A DNA stretch of 64,000 bases from Azospirillum oleiclasticum (GTDB taxonomy: Bacteria; Pseudomonadota; Alphaproteobacteria; Azospirillales; Azospirillaceae). How positions within the stretch are numbered: the stretch's first letter is position 1; every line of letters begins with the position of its first letter. Below the pieces are notes generated by a model that did no database searches, was not told the DNA's origin, and worked only from the letters and a program-made list of their open reading frames with translations. The stretch spans positions 1-64,000 of the forward strand of contig NZ_JABFFR010000010.1 in assembly GCF_013423485.1 (NCBI RefSeq), written 5' to 3'. Position numbers and translations under genes: made by a program. Below, in pieces: positions 43,923-56,093 of this stretch.

Positions 43923-44045
43923 ATGACTAAAATACATCAAGTATTTTTCGCGCTTGCGTTCGGGATGCGGGGACTCCGACACATTCCGGACACACCTCAC
44001 GATCCTGGAGGAACGGTCCGGCAAGCGACGCACGATTCAAATTGA
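43923..44045 (+). CDS. Possible small protein (40 residues)
   Basis: ATG at 43923 with a good GGGAG site 8 nt upstream opens a 40-codon frame starting MTKIHQVFFALAFGMRG and ending in a polar tail. The first 15 residues are hydrophobic. It lies in the 272-bp A/T-rich gap between the divergent bcsA and enoyl-CoA hydratase genes. No family is recognised; it may be a leader ORF or chance. Confidence 0.3.
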   Translation: MTKIHQVFFALAFGMRGLRHIPDTPHDPGGTVRQATHDSN

Positions 44046-44151
44046 TGAATCTTATAATATTCGACAGCAATATGATTTCCAATCCGGGTCGATCCACGCG
44101 ATAAAAAGCCGCACCCGATTGCCATCGGATGAAACAAACAGGGAGGAGGCC

Positions 44152-44934
44152 ATGAACCCGCACATCATCACAACGATTGATGAAGGCATTCTTACCATCC
44201 GGATCACGCGGCCGGAGAAGAAGAACGCGCTCACCCTTGCCATGTACGCAGCACTTGCCGATGCGATCCGTGGCGCTGGTGACGACGAATCGGTGTGCGC
44301 CATCATCCTCACGGGCGCCGACGGTGCCTTCTCGGCGGGAAACGACCTGAATGATTTCCTGTCGGTCGCCGCCACCGGCCTGTCCGGAGCGACGCCGATC
44401 CTCGCCTTCATCGAATCGCTGGCGCGGGCGCGCAAACCGCTGATCGCCGCGGTGGACGGGGTGGCGGTGGGCATCGGCTCCACCCTGCTGCTGCACTGCG
44501 ATTTCGTCTACGCCAGCCCGAGCAGCCTGTTCCGCTTCCCATTCGTCGATCTCGGGCTGGTGCCGGAGGCCGGGTCCTCGCTGCTGCTGCCGGCGCTGGC
44601 CGGTCGCGCGCGGGCGGCGGAGCTGCTGATGCTCGGCGACGCGTTCGACTCCGCGACCGCCGAGCGGATCGGCCTCGTCACCGCGGTGGTGGAGCCGGAC
44701 GCGCTGCTGCCCAGGGCCATGGAGACCGCGCGCCGGCTGTCGGCGAAGCCGCAGGCGGCGCTTCTGGCCACCAAGGCGCTGCTCCGTTCCGACGCCGATG
44801 CGGTCATGGAACGGGTCATGACGGAGGCGCGTGCCTTCGACACCTGCCTGCGCACGCCCGAGCTGAGGGAGGCCGTCACCGCCTTCCGTGAGGGCCGCAA
44901 GCCGGACTTCGCCCGCGCCCGGCGTGGGGGGTGA
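44152..44934 (+). CDS. Enoyl-CoA hydratase/isomerase family protein
   Basis: A 260-residue crotonase-fold enzyme. ITRPEKKNALTLAMYAAL, the oxyanion-hole segments AFSAGNDLNDFL and AAVDGVAVGIGSTLLLHCDF, and FPFVDLGLVPEAGSSLLLPAL with a Glu at the catalytic site. Sequence resembles the PaaG/isomerase-like group more than FadB. Start ATG 44152 behind GGGAGGAGG; the longer frame from 43954 has no translation signal. It is convergent with the DUF2339 gene (3-bp gap). Confidence 0.92.
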   Translation: MNPHIITTIDEGILTIRITRPEKKNALTLAMYAALADAIRGAGDDESVCAIILTGADGAFSAGNDLNDFLSVAATGLSGATPILAFIESLARARKPLIAAVDGVAVGIGSTLLLHCDFVYASPSSLFRFPFVDLGLVPEAGSSLLLPALAGRARAAELLMLGDAFDSATAERIGLVTAVVEPDALLPRAMETARRLSAKPQAALLATKALLRSDADAVMERVMTEARAFDTCLRTPELREAVTAFREGRKPDFARARRGG

Positions 44935-44937
44935 CGC

Positions 44938-47556
44938 TCACTCCCCCGGAGCCGGTGGCGGCTCGGCGGATGGTGGCGGGGCGGCCGGCGGGCGCAGCAG
45001 CACGAAACGCTGGTACACGAAGCCGATGCCGAGCAGCGCCGCCCCCAGCCCGATGAAGGACACCGCCCGCCACAGCCCGGTCAGCGCCGCCATGTCGATC
45101 AGGAACACCTTCGCGACGCTGACCAGGATGACCAGCAGCGACGCGTAGCGCAGCACCAGGCTGCCGCGCAGCAGCCCCGCCGCCAGCAGCGCCACCCCGA
45201 ACAGCAGCCAGGCGACGGAATAGGCGTACAGCTCCGCGTCCGTGTCGGGGCCGACGTCGAGACGGCTGCCGTGGAAGGCATGGCGTACGCTCAGCGTCAG
45301 CCACAGCCACGCCAGCCCCAACGCCGCCGCACCGGCCCAGCGCGGAAGGCGCAGCGAGCCCCGCCGGCGGCTGGCGACGGCGAATCCCACGGCCAGCACC
45401 GCCGGCACGGCGTACGCCAGCGTGACCAGATTGATCAGGAACAGCTCGCCCACCGGATCCCCGGTCAACAGCGGATTCAGCGCGACCACCGCGCCGAACA
45501 GCACCTGCACGGTGGCCATGGTCCCGAGCAAGCGCCAGCCCCAGCGTACGGTCGGCACCGACTGGTCGCCGCGCACGTACAGGAACAGCGCCATGCCCAG
45601 CCACCACGCGCTGTTCAGCCCCGCCTCCAGCAGGTCGTAGCCCGGCCGGTCCAGCGGCCCGTCGTCGGCCAGCATGCGGATCTGCAGGCTCACCAGTACC
45701 ACCACGAAGCTGAGCGCGCCCGCCTCCAGCACCGAGCGCAGCCAGGGGCCGGCGTCCGCCCCGAAACCGCGCCGCGCCGCCAGGAAGGCCAGCGCCGCCA
45801 GCCCGTAGCCGGGCCAGATCCAGAAACCGCCGAGCGGCCCGCCGTCGTGATAGGTCAGCACCAGCGGATTCAGCGACAGCCGCATCACCACCGCCACCGC
45901 CAGCCCGAGCGACACCCAGCGCAGGCCGCGCACCGGCACATGCCGGTGCACATAGGACGCGCCGGCCACCGTCACCGCCAGGGCGGTGCTGAGCCACGCG
46001 TCGCGCAGCAGGAAAACGGCGCCAACGGAAACGGCGGCCAGCGCCCCGGTGGCCTGCGCGGCCAGCAGCCCCGCCCACGGCGCGTGGTCGCGGTGCCGGC
46101 CGGCCAGTGCCGCGAGCCCCACATGCAGCGCGGCGGCCCCCAGCGCCAGCGCCGTCCAAACCGGGTCGGTATTGCCGTCCGTCTCCAGCCCGTAGTCGAT
46201 GACCAGCAGGAGCAGCGGCCCCGCCGTGCCCACGAATCCGAACCAGCCCGCACGCTCGCTGCCATGGGCCAGCACGAAGCCGGCGACGATCAGGGCAAAG
46301 GCCGCTCCGGCCGCGTACAGGATAAGGCCCGGATCGCCGTCGAACACCAGCGACGCGACGATGGCCATCAACACGGCGGCCACGGCCCCGCCGGTGTGGC
46401 GGGCGCTGGCCCGGTCATCGACCAGCAGCGCGACGCCCAGCCCGGCCGCCAGCGCCACCGCCAGCGTCCCCTCGGTCCGCCCGACTAGGAGTGCCGCCCC
46501 GCCCGCCAGGGTCAGCACCGCCAGCCCCAACCCGGTCCCGTCCACCCAACGGCCGGACCAGCGCGAGGCTCCGGCGTCGTGCCATCGCAGGCCCAGCGCC
46601 AGGGCGGTCGATCCCAGCAGCAGGAAGGCCCCGTTCCACGGGGTCGCATCGCCGGACCGGTCGATCAGCCAGAGCACCAGCCAAGCGACCGCGCCGCCAT
46701 GCGCCAGCAACAGCGCCCACGACCAGCCGCGCCAGCGCGCCACCAGTCCGGCGACCGCGGTGATCGCGCACAGATAGAGGAACAGCCCGGTGACGTTCCC
46801 GGAGTCGCCGCCGACGATCGCCGGAACCGCCAGCGCGCCGGCGATGCCCAGGGCGGCCACCGGCGCGCCGTGCAGAAGACCGAGCCCGACCGCGACCAAC
46901 GACACCAGCGCCAGCCCGACGAAGGCGGAGAATTGCGCGATCAGGCCATACAGCCCATGCGCGGCGAAGACGGCGGCGTAGGCCACGGCGATGCCGGCCC
47001 CCGCGGCGCTCGGCGCCAGATGGTCCGCTCCCAGCGGCCCGATCCCCTGCGCCGGCGTCCGCCGCCGCAGCCGCTCCGCAACGCCGACCAGCCCCACCGC
47101 AAGCGCCAATCCCAGAAGAATGCGCAGCGACGGCGACAGCAGCCCCGTTTCGATGGACACCTGGACGAGGAAGGCGCCGCCCAACGCCAGCGCCACGCCG
47201 CCGATCCAGATCAGCCAGCGCCCGGTGAGGCGGGATTCCAGCCCCTGTTGCGGTTCCGGTGTTGCGGATTCACGGGCCAGCACTGGGTCGGGCGCGGTCG
47301 GTTCCGCCTCCGGAACGGCATCAACCGCCTCGGTAGCCAGCGGTTCGGGCTCTATGCCCGGCTCGGGAATGGCCTCGGGCGCGGTCCCGGTGCGTGGTCC
47401 CGCGGCCAGCGCCGCCTGAAGATCCGCGACGGTGCGCTCCAGCGCCTCGATCCGGTTCCGCTGTCCCCGCACCTGGACAAAAGCCGACAAACCCAGGAAG
47501 GGAAGCACCGCGTACCCCAGCCCCAGGAGCACGAGCAGAATCTCTTCGTCCATCAT
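44938..47556 (-). CDS. DUF2339 multi-pass membrane protein
   Basis: An 872-residue integral membrane protein. After one helix (EEILLVLLGLGYAVLPFLGL) comes a short coiled coil (NRIEALERTVADLQAALAA), a Pro/Glu-rich linker (about 55-110) and then more than 20 hydrophobic segments starting at RWLIWIGGVALALGGAFLV, the DUF2339 signature. A basic/Pro tail closes it. Function unknown. Start: tandem ATGs at 47556 and 47553, chosen because the sequence before them is not protein-like. Confidence 0.85.
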   Translation of the reverse strand: MMDEEILLVLLGLGYAVLPFLGLSAFVQVRGQRNRIEALERTVADLQAALAAGPRTGTAPEAIPEPGIEPEPLATEAVDAVPEAEPTAPDPVLARESATPEPQQGLESRLTGRWLIWIGGVALALGGAFLVQVSIETGLLSPSLRILLGLALAVGLVGVAERLRRRTPAQGIGPLGADHLAPSAAGAGIAVAYAAVFAAHGLYGLIAQFSAFVGLALVSLVAVGLGLLHGAPVAALGIAGALAVPAIVGGDSGNVTGLFLYLCAITAVAGLVARWRGWSWALLLAHGGAVAWLVLWLIDRSGDATPWNGAFLLLGSTALALGLRWHDAGASRWSGRWVDGTGLGLAVLTLAGGAALLVGRTEGTLAVALAAGLGVALLVDDRASARHTGGAVAAVLMAIVASLVFDGDPGLILYAAGAAFALIVAGFVLAHGSERAGWFGFVGTAGPLLLLVIDYGLETDGNTDPVWTALALGAAALHVGLAALAGRHRDHAPWAGLLAAQATGALAAVSVGAVFLLRDAWLSTALAVTVAGASYVHRHVPVRGLRWVSLGLAVAVVMRLSLNPLVLTYHDGGPLGGFWIWPGYGLAALAFLAARRGFGADAGPWLRSVLEAGALSFVVVLVSLQIRMLADDGPLDRPGYDLLEAGLNSAWWLGMALFLYVRGDQSVPTVRWGWRLLGTMATVQVLFGAVVALNPLLTGDPVGELFLINLVTLAYAVPAVLAVGFAVASRRRGSLRLPRWAGAAALGLAWLWLTLSVRHAFHGSRLDVGPDTDAELYAYSVAWLLFGVALLAAGLLRGSLVLRYASLLVILVSVAKVFLIDMAALTGLWRAVSFIGLGAALLGIGFVYQRFVLLRPPAAPPPSAEPPPAPGE

Positions 47557-47717
47557 ACAAGCCGCCCCCGAGACCGGCGGCATCACGCGGCGCACCGGTT
47601 CCCCGATGAGGCGGCCACAGGAAACGCGCGACCGTCAAGGCATCCTTGCGGAGGCGCCGGGCGCCCGGGCGGGGCGCCCCGCCCGCGCTTGGGCCCGCGC
47701 GCGTGGGCCGCGCCGCG

Positions 47718-48065
47718 TCAGACGGTCAGGCGGTCACGATGGCGCGCCAGCACCTCCTCCGGCACCAGCCCACGGCTCACCAGGTCATCCACCGACCGGA
47801 AGGGCCGCGCCGCCAGGATGCGCTTGGCCCGCGCCTTGCCGATGTGCTTCAGCCCCGTCAGCTCATGATGCGACGCCTTGTTGATGTTGACGGCGTCGGA
47901 CGAGGGGATGACGGCGGCGCCCAGCCGCTTCGCCTTCGCGGCGAGGGCCTTCGCCGACGCCCTACCACGCCGGGTCCCCAGCGCTCCATAGGCGACCGCG
48001 GCCCCGATGGCACCGACCGCCGCGGCGGCGATGCCGCCCATGACCGACGTCTTGTCCAGATCCAT
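47718..48065 (-). CDS. Helix-hairpin-helix (ComEA-like) protein
   Basis: A 115-residue protein with a membrane-like N-terminal segment (GGIAAAAVGAIGAAVAYGAL), a basic linker and a helix-hairpin-helix domain, VNINKASHHELTGLKHIGKARAKRILAARPF. Such proteins bind DNA at the envelope or in the nucleoid. Start ATG 48065 behind GAGGAGGG. Between this gene and DUF2339 (47557-47717) no gene is seen. Confidence 0.8.
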   Translation of the reverse strand: MDLDKTSVMGGIAAAAVGAIGAAVAYGALGTRRGRASAKALAAKAKRLGAAVIPSSDAVNINKASHHELTGLKHIGKARAKRILAARPFRSVDDLVSRGLVPEEVLARHRDRLTV

Positions 48066-48240
48066 GCAAATCCCTCCTCGTTCCAGGCGGCTTTGAAACG
48101 CCGTCGAAAGGGGGAGGGTTCCAGGAGGGGGCGGCACCGTTGGCTGGTCGTGGAGGGACGTGGTGGGAATCGCGGGGGGATCGCGGTGGCATGCCCCGTT
48201 CCGGAAACGTGTCGGGCCCGACGTCACCCGCCCCTTATGA

Positions 48241-48600
48241 TCAGTGGGAAAGCGGCGGCTCGGTGTCGCCCGTCAAAGCGGCCTGCAAGGCACGGTCGAG
48301 CTGGTCGAGATCCTCCTCCTCCACCTCCCAAACACGGCGGATGTTGGTCCTGAAGTATTCATGAACGATCCGGTCGCGCATTCCAGCAACGGCCCGCCAG
48401 CGGATGCTCGGATGCGCGGATTTGACGTCCGTTCCAAGAGCCTTCGCGGCTTCACCGATGACGCCAAGCGAAAAGAGGACCGATCGGATCACCACAGGGC
48501 TGCGGCAAAACGCATTGAAATCCATCCCGGCGGTGTCGGCCCGGATGTCGGCGATCGCGGCAAGGATGTCCCGGACCCGCTCGCGATCGCTGCGCGCCAT
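48241..48600 (-). CDS. HepT-like ribonuclease toxin
   Basis: A 119-residue DUF86/HepT protein: RDRERVRDILAAIADIRADTAG, VIRSVLFSLGVIGEAAKAL, and the active-site motif MRDRIVHEYFR (R-x(4-6)-H-x-Y). HepT is an RNase toxin kept inactive by its MNT-domain partner, which attaches AMP to the Tyr of the motif. The ATG overlaps the partner's stop by one base (TGATG), so the pair is coupled. Confidence 0.9.
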   Translation of the reverse strand: MARSDRERVRDILAAIADIRADTAGMDFNAFCRSPVVIRSVLFSLGVIGEAAKALGTDVKSAHPSIRWRAVAGMRDRIVHEYFRTNIRRVWEVEEEDLDQLDRALQAALTGDTEPPLSH

Positions 48601-48902
48601 CAGAAAACCACCGCCTTCTGATGCTCAAACGTCGCGCGTACGCTGGGTCGAAACGCATCGATCTCGCCAAGATCGACAGGCCGTCCCAACCGGTCCTCCA
48701 ACAGAAGCCGCGTATCCTCCAGCCGGATCAGCGAAAAGGAGCGGCCCGGTTCGATTTCGACCGCGATGTCCACGTCGCTGTCTGCTCTTTCGCTGCCACG
48801 CGCCAGAGACCCGAATACAAAGAGATGGCGTATTCCTCTCCGGCGAAGCTCCGGCTCTTCAGCTTTGATCAGCCGCACGACCTCGTCGAGCGCGCTCGCC
48901 AT
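48600..48902 (-). CDS. MntA-like nucleotidyltransferase antitoxin
   Basis: A 100-residue minimal nucleotidyltransferase: HLFVFGSLARGSERADSDVDIAVEI carries the GSxxRG...SDxD active site. It is the antitoxin of the HepT/MNT system and acts by AMPylating HepT. It is the first gene of the pair, just downstream of a tRNA-Ser on the same strand, a usual insertion point for small mobile modules. Confidence 0.9.
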   Translation of the reverse strand: MASALDEVVRLIKAEEPELRRRGIRHLFVFGSLARGSERADSDVDIAVEIEPGRSFSLIRLEDTRLLLEDRLGRPVDLGEIDAFRPSVRATFEHQKAVVF

Positions 48903-49011
48903 GGAATGTACTCCGGCCTATCGCGGGCCCCGAGTTTATCACAGGCAAGGCTGGAAGCGCACTGCCGACGGTGTGGATCTCACCCGGTGGCGCTGGGCTC
49001 CCGATCAAAAC

Positions 49012-49101
49012 TGGCGGATGGGGGGAGATTCGAACTCCCGGTACCCTTGCGGGTACGCCGCATTTCGAGTGCGGTGCATTCAACCACTCTGCCACCCATC
49101 C
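49012..49101 (-). tRNA. tRNA-Ser (CGA anticodon)
   Basis: A 90-nt class-II cloverleaf on the minus strand: acceptor GGATGGG at the 5' end and CCCATCC at the 3' end, D-arm GCAGAGTGGTTGAATGC, anticodon loop CTCGAAA with CGA, a long variable arm, T-loop TTCGAAT, CCA encoded at 49014-49012. Confidence 0.96.
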
Positions 49102-49328
49102 GTGGCCCCGCTGTGCGAAGCGGCGCGCACCCTAACCGAAAGGATCCGGCGGTGCAAGCCCGCTCTTGGGGGAAATTCACAGGCAATCCGGCCGCAAGCC
49201 TGTTGACTCCCGCGGGACCTTGCGTATAACTCTCCGCTCTCACGAACGGGCGTGCACCTGGAACGGTGGGCGGTGGCCCGCGGTTTGTTTTGGCCCAGCG
49301 GCTTGGTTTGACATAGGCAGTGACCAAC
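49102..49328 (+). promoter_or_regulatory. rplU leader region
   Basis: A 227-bp gap between tRNA-Ser and rplU. It contains an A/T-richer part near 49215-49235 (TTGCGTATAACT is a plausible -10 context) and a long untranslated leader before the ATG at 49329, as usual for the L21 operon. No defined hairpin family was recognised. Confidence 0.35.
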
Positions 49329-49646
49329 ATGTTTGCAGTGATCCGCACCGGCGGCAAGCAGTACAAGGTCGCCAACGGCGACGTGATCCGCGTCGAGAAG
49401 CTCGAGGGCGACGCCGGCGCCTCGATCACTCTGGACGACGTCCTGATGGTCAGCGATGGCGGCTCCACCACCATCGGCAGCCCGACCGTGGCGGGCGCTT
49501 CGGTCACGGCCGAGGTCGTGGCCCAGGACCGTGGCCCGAAGATCATCGTCTTCAAGAAGAAGCGGCGCCAGAACTACCGCCGCAAGAACGGCCACCGTCA
49601 GGACCTGACGGTGCTCCGCATCACCGGGATTTCCGGCGCCGCCTGA
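49329..49646 (+). CDS. rplU: 50S ribosomal protein L21
   Basis: A 105-residue L21: [26 protein letters not shown] at the N-terminus, [23 protein letters not shown] in the 23S-binding region. Start ATG 49329; a GTG nine bases upstream is in frame but less likely. Followed 38 bp later by rpmA, the universal L21-L27 pair. Confidence 0.97.
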   Translation: MFAVIRTGGKQYKVANGDVIRVEKLEGDAGASITLDDVLMVSDGGSTTIGSPTVAGASVTAEVVAQDRGPKIIVFKKKRRQNYRRKNGHRQDLTVLRITGISGAA

Positions 49647-49684
49647 CCGGGCCCGCCGCACAGCGTTTCCAGGAGTAGCGAACC

Positions 49685-52560
<2,876 letters not shown>

Positions 52561-52567
52561 GTCGGCC

Positions 52568-54166
52568 CTACCCCGCCGCCACCCGCGGCAGTTCCATAAG
52601 CACGCTGGTGCCGACGCCCGGCGTGCTGATGATGGTGACCTGACCGCCCAGCGGGCCGTTCACCAGATTGAACACGATGTTGAGGCCGAGCCCCGGGCTG
52701 CCGGCGTGGCGGCGGGTGGTGAAGAAGGGTTCGAAGACCTTCGGCAGGTCGTCCATCGCAATGCCGACACCGTCGTCGGCGAAGCAGATGTGGATCTGGT
52801 CGATGTCGCGGGAGACGGTGACGGAGACGCGGCCGCCCTCCGCGCCGAACGCGTGCTGGAACGCGTTGGCGAGCAGGTTGGACAGCACCTGGGACAGGGC
52901 GCCCGGATGGCTGTCCATGCCGAGGCCCGGGGGGCAGTTGATCTCCAGCGTCACCCCGTGCGCGTCGAGAGCGCTGCGGTTGGCGCTTGTGAACTCTTCG
53001 AGCAGCCGGTCGAGCGCGAAGACGCGGCGCCCGCCCTCGGCCTGGACCGTGCCGGTCTGCTTGAACACCTGGACCAGCCGCCCCGCCCGCTCCATCGCGT
53101 CGTGCACGATCCCCGCGGCTTCCTCGACCTCGCCGAGATAGGCGTCGAGTTCGGAGCGGCGGAAGCCGCCGCCGGGTGCCGCCAGCCGGGCGCGCAGGGC
53201 CGCCGTCCGGTCACCCAGGAAGCTGGCCGAGGTCAGCGCGTTGCCGATGGGGGTGTTGACCTCGTGCGCCACACCGGCCACGAGTTGGCCCAGCGCCGAC
53301 AGCTTCTCCGCCTGCACCAGCCGGGCCTGGGTGCGCTCCAACTCGGCCAGGGCGCGCTCGGCGGCGTCCTTGGCGGCGCGCAGCTCGGCCTCGGCGCGCT
53401 TGCGTTCGGTCACGTCGCGAATGATGGCGGTGAACAGCAGGCCTTCCGGCGACGGGGTGCGGGAGATGGTGATCTCCACCGGGATCTCCCGCCCGTCGCG
53501 GGCGAGGCCGTACAGTTCCCCGCGGCGGGACAGGTTCAGCGAACCTTCCTCCGTGCGGGCGAAGGCGGCGACATGGTCCCGGTGGCGCTGCCGGAACCGT
53601 TCCGGAACCAGAACGTCGACGGGGCGGCCCAGCAGCAGGGCCGCCGGCCAACCGAACAACCGTTCCGCCGCCGGATTGACCAGCACGATGCGCTGGTCGG
53701 GGGTCAACGCCACGATGGCGTCGTGCGCCAGCTCGATGATGCTCTTCACCCGCGCCCCGGCGAGCCGGGCGTATTCCTCGAACTGTTTGCGCAGGATGGC
53801 GTAGCGCAGCACCCGGTGCAGCACCCGCCCGTCCCCCTGCCCTTTGACCAGATAATCCTGGGCGCCGCATTCCACCGCCAGCAGCGCGAAGTCCGGATCG
53901 TCGAGCCCGGTCAGGACCACGATCGGCAGGTGCGGGGCCGCACGACTCATCCGCTTGATCGTTTCGATCCCGACGCTGTCCGGCAGCGACAGGTCGAGCA
54001 GGATCACGTCGCAGCCGTGCGTGTCCAGCCACGCCACGGCGTCGGCCAGGCAGCCGACATGGTCGATGGGGCTGGCGTCGTCCGCCATGCGGAAGAATTC
54101 GCGCACGATGCGGGCGTCCGCAACGTCGTCCTCCACCATCAGGACACGGATGACGTCGTCGCGCAT
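52568..54166 (-). CDS. Response regulator-PAS-histidine kinase hybrid
   Basis: A 532-residue cytoplasmic signalling protein. Receiver domain 1-125 with the phospho-acceptor Asp in DVILLDLSLPDSVGIE; PAS domain about 150-265 (HDAIVALTPDQRIVLVNPAAERLFGW); coiled linker; HisKA with LGQLVAGVAHEVNTPIGNAL (His in AHEVNTP); HATPase with NLLANAFQHAF and GVGIAMDDLPKVFEPFFTTR. No membrane segment. The order REC-PAS-HK is that of kinases regulated by another sensor. Convergent with proB, divergent from the HAD gene; its input is unknown. Confidence 0.9.
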   Translation of the reverse strand: MRDDVIRVLMVEDDVADARIVREFFRMADDASPIDHVGCLADAVAWLDTHGCDVILLDLSLPDSVGIETIKRMSRAAPHLPIVVLTGLDDPDFALLAVECGAQDYLVKGQGDGRVLHRVLRYAILRKQFEEYARLAGARVKSIIELAHDAIVALTPDQRIVLVNPAAERLFGWPAALLLGRPVDVLVPERFRQRHRDHVAAFARTEEGSLNLSRRGELYGLARDGREIPVEITISRTPSPEGLLFTAIIRDVTERKRAEAELRAAKDAAERALAELERTQARLVQAEKLSALGQLVAGVAHEVNTPIGNALTSASFLGDRTAALRARLAAPGGGFRRSELDAYLGEVEEAAGIVHDAMERAGRLVQVFKQTGTVQAEGGRRVFALDRLLEEFTSANRSALDAHGVTLEINCPPGLGMDSHPGALSQVLSNLLANAFQHAFGAEGGRVSVTVSRDIDQIHICFADDGVGIAMDDLPKVFEPFFTTRRHAGSPGLGLNIVFNLVNGPLGGQVTIISTPGVGTSVLMELPRVAAG

Positions 54167-54371
54167 GGTGATGATCCGACCGGCCCATGATGAAGGCGCC
54201 GCACGGGCGGATGGTTACCCCTGCGTGCATCGATGCGGCGGATACTACCGCAATCGTGTTACAATGGCGACATGCATCCGCCACGCGCAGGGCCGCCGCC
54301 CGCTGGGGCGGGTTGCCGCGGGGGCGGGCAGCGGCTATGTGGAACGCGTTTCCATCATCGAACGACCGGTC

Positions 54372-55028
54372 ATGACCCATCGCCCGCCCATCCGCGCCGT
54401 CCTGTGGGACATCGACGGCACGCTGCTGGACAGCGAGCCGCACCACCACCGCGCCACGCTCGCCATCTGCCGCAGCCACGGCTACGAGCTGTCGGCGGAG
54501 GACGGCGCCAGTTTTCTCGGCTGCGGCTTTCCCGAGTTCTACGCCTCGCTCGACGCGCGCAGCCCGATGCCGGTGCCGTTCCGCGCCTGGGTCGACGCGA
54601 TCACCGACCGCTATCTGGAGGGGATCGCCGGCGTCACCCCGCGCGAGGGTGCCTATGCCCTGGTCGCCGCCTTCGCCGGGCTGGGGCTGCGGCAGGCCTG
54701 CGTGTCCAACAGCGGACGGCGCGTGGTGGAGGCGAACCTGCGCGCCATCGCCCTGCCGCATCTGGAGTTCGCCGTCAGCCGCGACGATGTGAGCAACGGC
54801 AAGCCCGACCCGGAGGGCTACCGGCTGGCAGCCCATCGGCTGGGCGTGCCACCGGAGGCCTGCGCGGCCATCGAGGACAGCCCGACGGGGGCACGGGCGG
54901 CCAAGGCCGCCGGCATGCTGACCATTGCCTGGCCACAGCATCCGCATCTGGTCTTCGACACGGTGGACCACCGCGTCGACCATCTGCACGAGGTCGACTG
55001 GCCCGGGCTGTGCGGCACCCGCGCCTGA
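54372..55028 (+). CDS. HAD-superfamily phosphatase (beta-phosphoglucomutase-like)
   Basis: A 218-residue HAD hydrolase: catalytic DxD in VLWDIDGTLLDSEP, cap domain, CVSNSGRRVVEANL (motif II), Lys in SNGKPDPEGYRL, and AIEDSPTGARAAKAAGM (motif III). Sequence is of the phosphoglycolate-phosphatase/beta-PGM group; the substrate is unknown. Start ATG 54372, since the frame upstream to 53955 has no signals. It is convergent with the cytochrome gene. Confidence 0.88.
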   Translation: MTHRPPIRAVLWDIDGTLLDSEPHHHRATLAICRSHGYELSAEDGASFLGCGFPEFYASLDARSPMPVPFRAWVDAITDRYLEGIAGVTPREGAYALVAAFAGLGLRQACVSNSGRRVVEANLRAIALPHLEFAVSRDDVSNGKPDPEGYRLAAHRLGVPPEACAAIEDSPTGARAAKAAGMLTIAWPQHPHLVFDTVDHRVDHLHEVDWPGLCGTRA

Positions 55029-55047
55029 GCGGCCGGCTTCCGAAGGG

Positions 55048-55914
55048 TCAGTTCTGCGCCGGCACGGTGCGGAGATAGGCGACCAGCGCGTCCTGCTCCT
55101 CCCCCGACAGGGTCCGGTAGTAGCCGAAGGCCATCGGCGGCATCAGGTGCGTGCCGTCGGCGCTGACGCCGGTGGTGATGGCGCGCTTGATCTGGTCGTC
55201 GGTCCAGGCGCCGATGCCGTGCTGACGGTCCTGTGTGATGTTGCGGGCCACCGTCACCCCCCACGGCCCGGTGAAGGACTGCCCGCCGGCGCCGAGCTTG
55301 GTCATGTCGCGCCCGCCGCCCGCCTTCATCGGCGTGTGGCACTCCATACAGTGACCGACCGGGCCGGCGAGATAGGCGCCATAGGCCACCTTGTCCGCGC
55401 GCGACACTTCCGGCACCGAACCGACCGGAGGCCCCCAGGCCGGCGGCAACGGAAACTTGAATTCCGACGGCGCCACCTTGTTGCGGACCGGCTTCAGCGA
55501 GCGCAGATAGGCGACGATGGCGCGGGCGTCCGCGTCGGAGATGCCGCGGTAGAACTCGAACGGCATCGGCGGGCCGATGATGCTGCCGTCCGGGCGCTTG
55601 CCCTCGCGCATCGCGGTGATGATCTGCTCGTCGGTCCAGCGGCCGATGCCGGTCTCCGGATCGGGCGTGAGGTTGGCGGCGTAGGCGGTGAACATGGTGT
55701 CCGCGATCGGCATGCCGCCGGCCATTTCCATGCCCGGAGCCGGGCCGTTCGGCCCCTGCGGCGTGTGGCAGTTGCCGCAGGCGGCGATCCCGTTGACCAG
55801 CGCCCGACCGCGCTCCAGCGGCGTCTCCGCCGCCGCCGTCCCGGCGCCTGGCACACCCATGGCCAGCGACACGGCCAAAGCCAGCGCCGACACCCCCATC
55901 GACCCGCGCATCAT
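55048..55914 (-). CDS. Dihaem c-type cytochrome
   Basis: A 288-residue periplasmic protein. A signal peptide ([19 protein letters not shown]) is followed by two cytochrome c domains with haem motifs CGNCH (about residue 50) and CMECH (about 185) and distal Met regions ([21 protein letters not shown]). It resembles the small dihaem cytochromes of alcohol and aldehyde dehydrogenase complexes. Start: the first of two tandem ATGs at 55914. It stands alone, leftward, between HAD and proA. Confidence 0.9.
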   Translation of the reverse strand: MMRGSMGVSALALAVSLAMGVPGAGTAAAETPLERGRALVNGIAACGNCHTPQGPNGPAPGMEMAGGMPIADTMFTAYAANLTPDPETGIGRWTDEQIITAMREGKRPDGSIIGPPMPFEFYRGISDADARAIVAYLRSLKPVRNKVAPSEFKFPLPPAWGPPVGSVPEVSRADKVAYGAYLAGPVGHCMECHTPMKAGGGRDMTKLGAGGQSFTGPWGVTVARNITQDRQHGIGAWTDDQIKRAITTGVSADGTHLMPPMAFGYYRTLSGEEQDALVAYLRTVPAQN

Positions 55915-56093
55915 CGTCCCATTCCCCGCATCCGCGACATTTCGGCGCATGCTGGGGCGGCAATGTTACGGCGCCAAGCGATTTGTGGTTACACATACAA
56001 AATCCACACATCAGACCGGCAACCCGCGGCCGGTCTTTCCCGACCCGCGCCGTTTCGCTACAGTCGCCGTCCTTCGTTTCCGGAGAGACCGCG

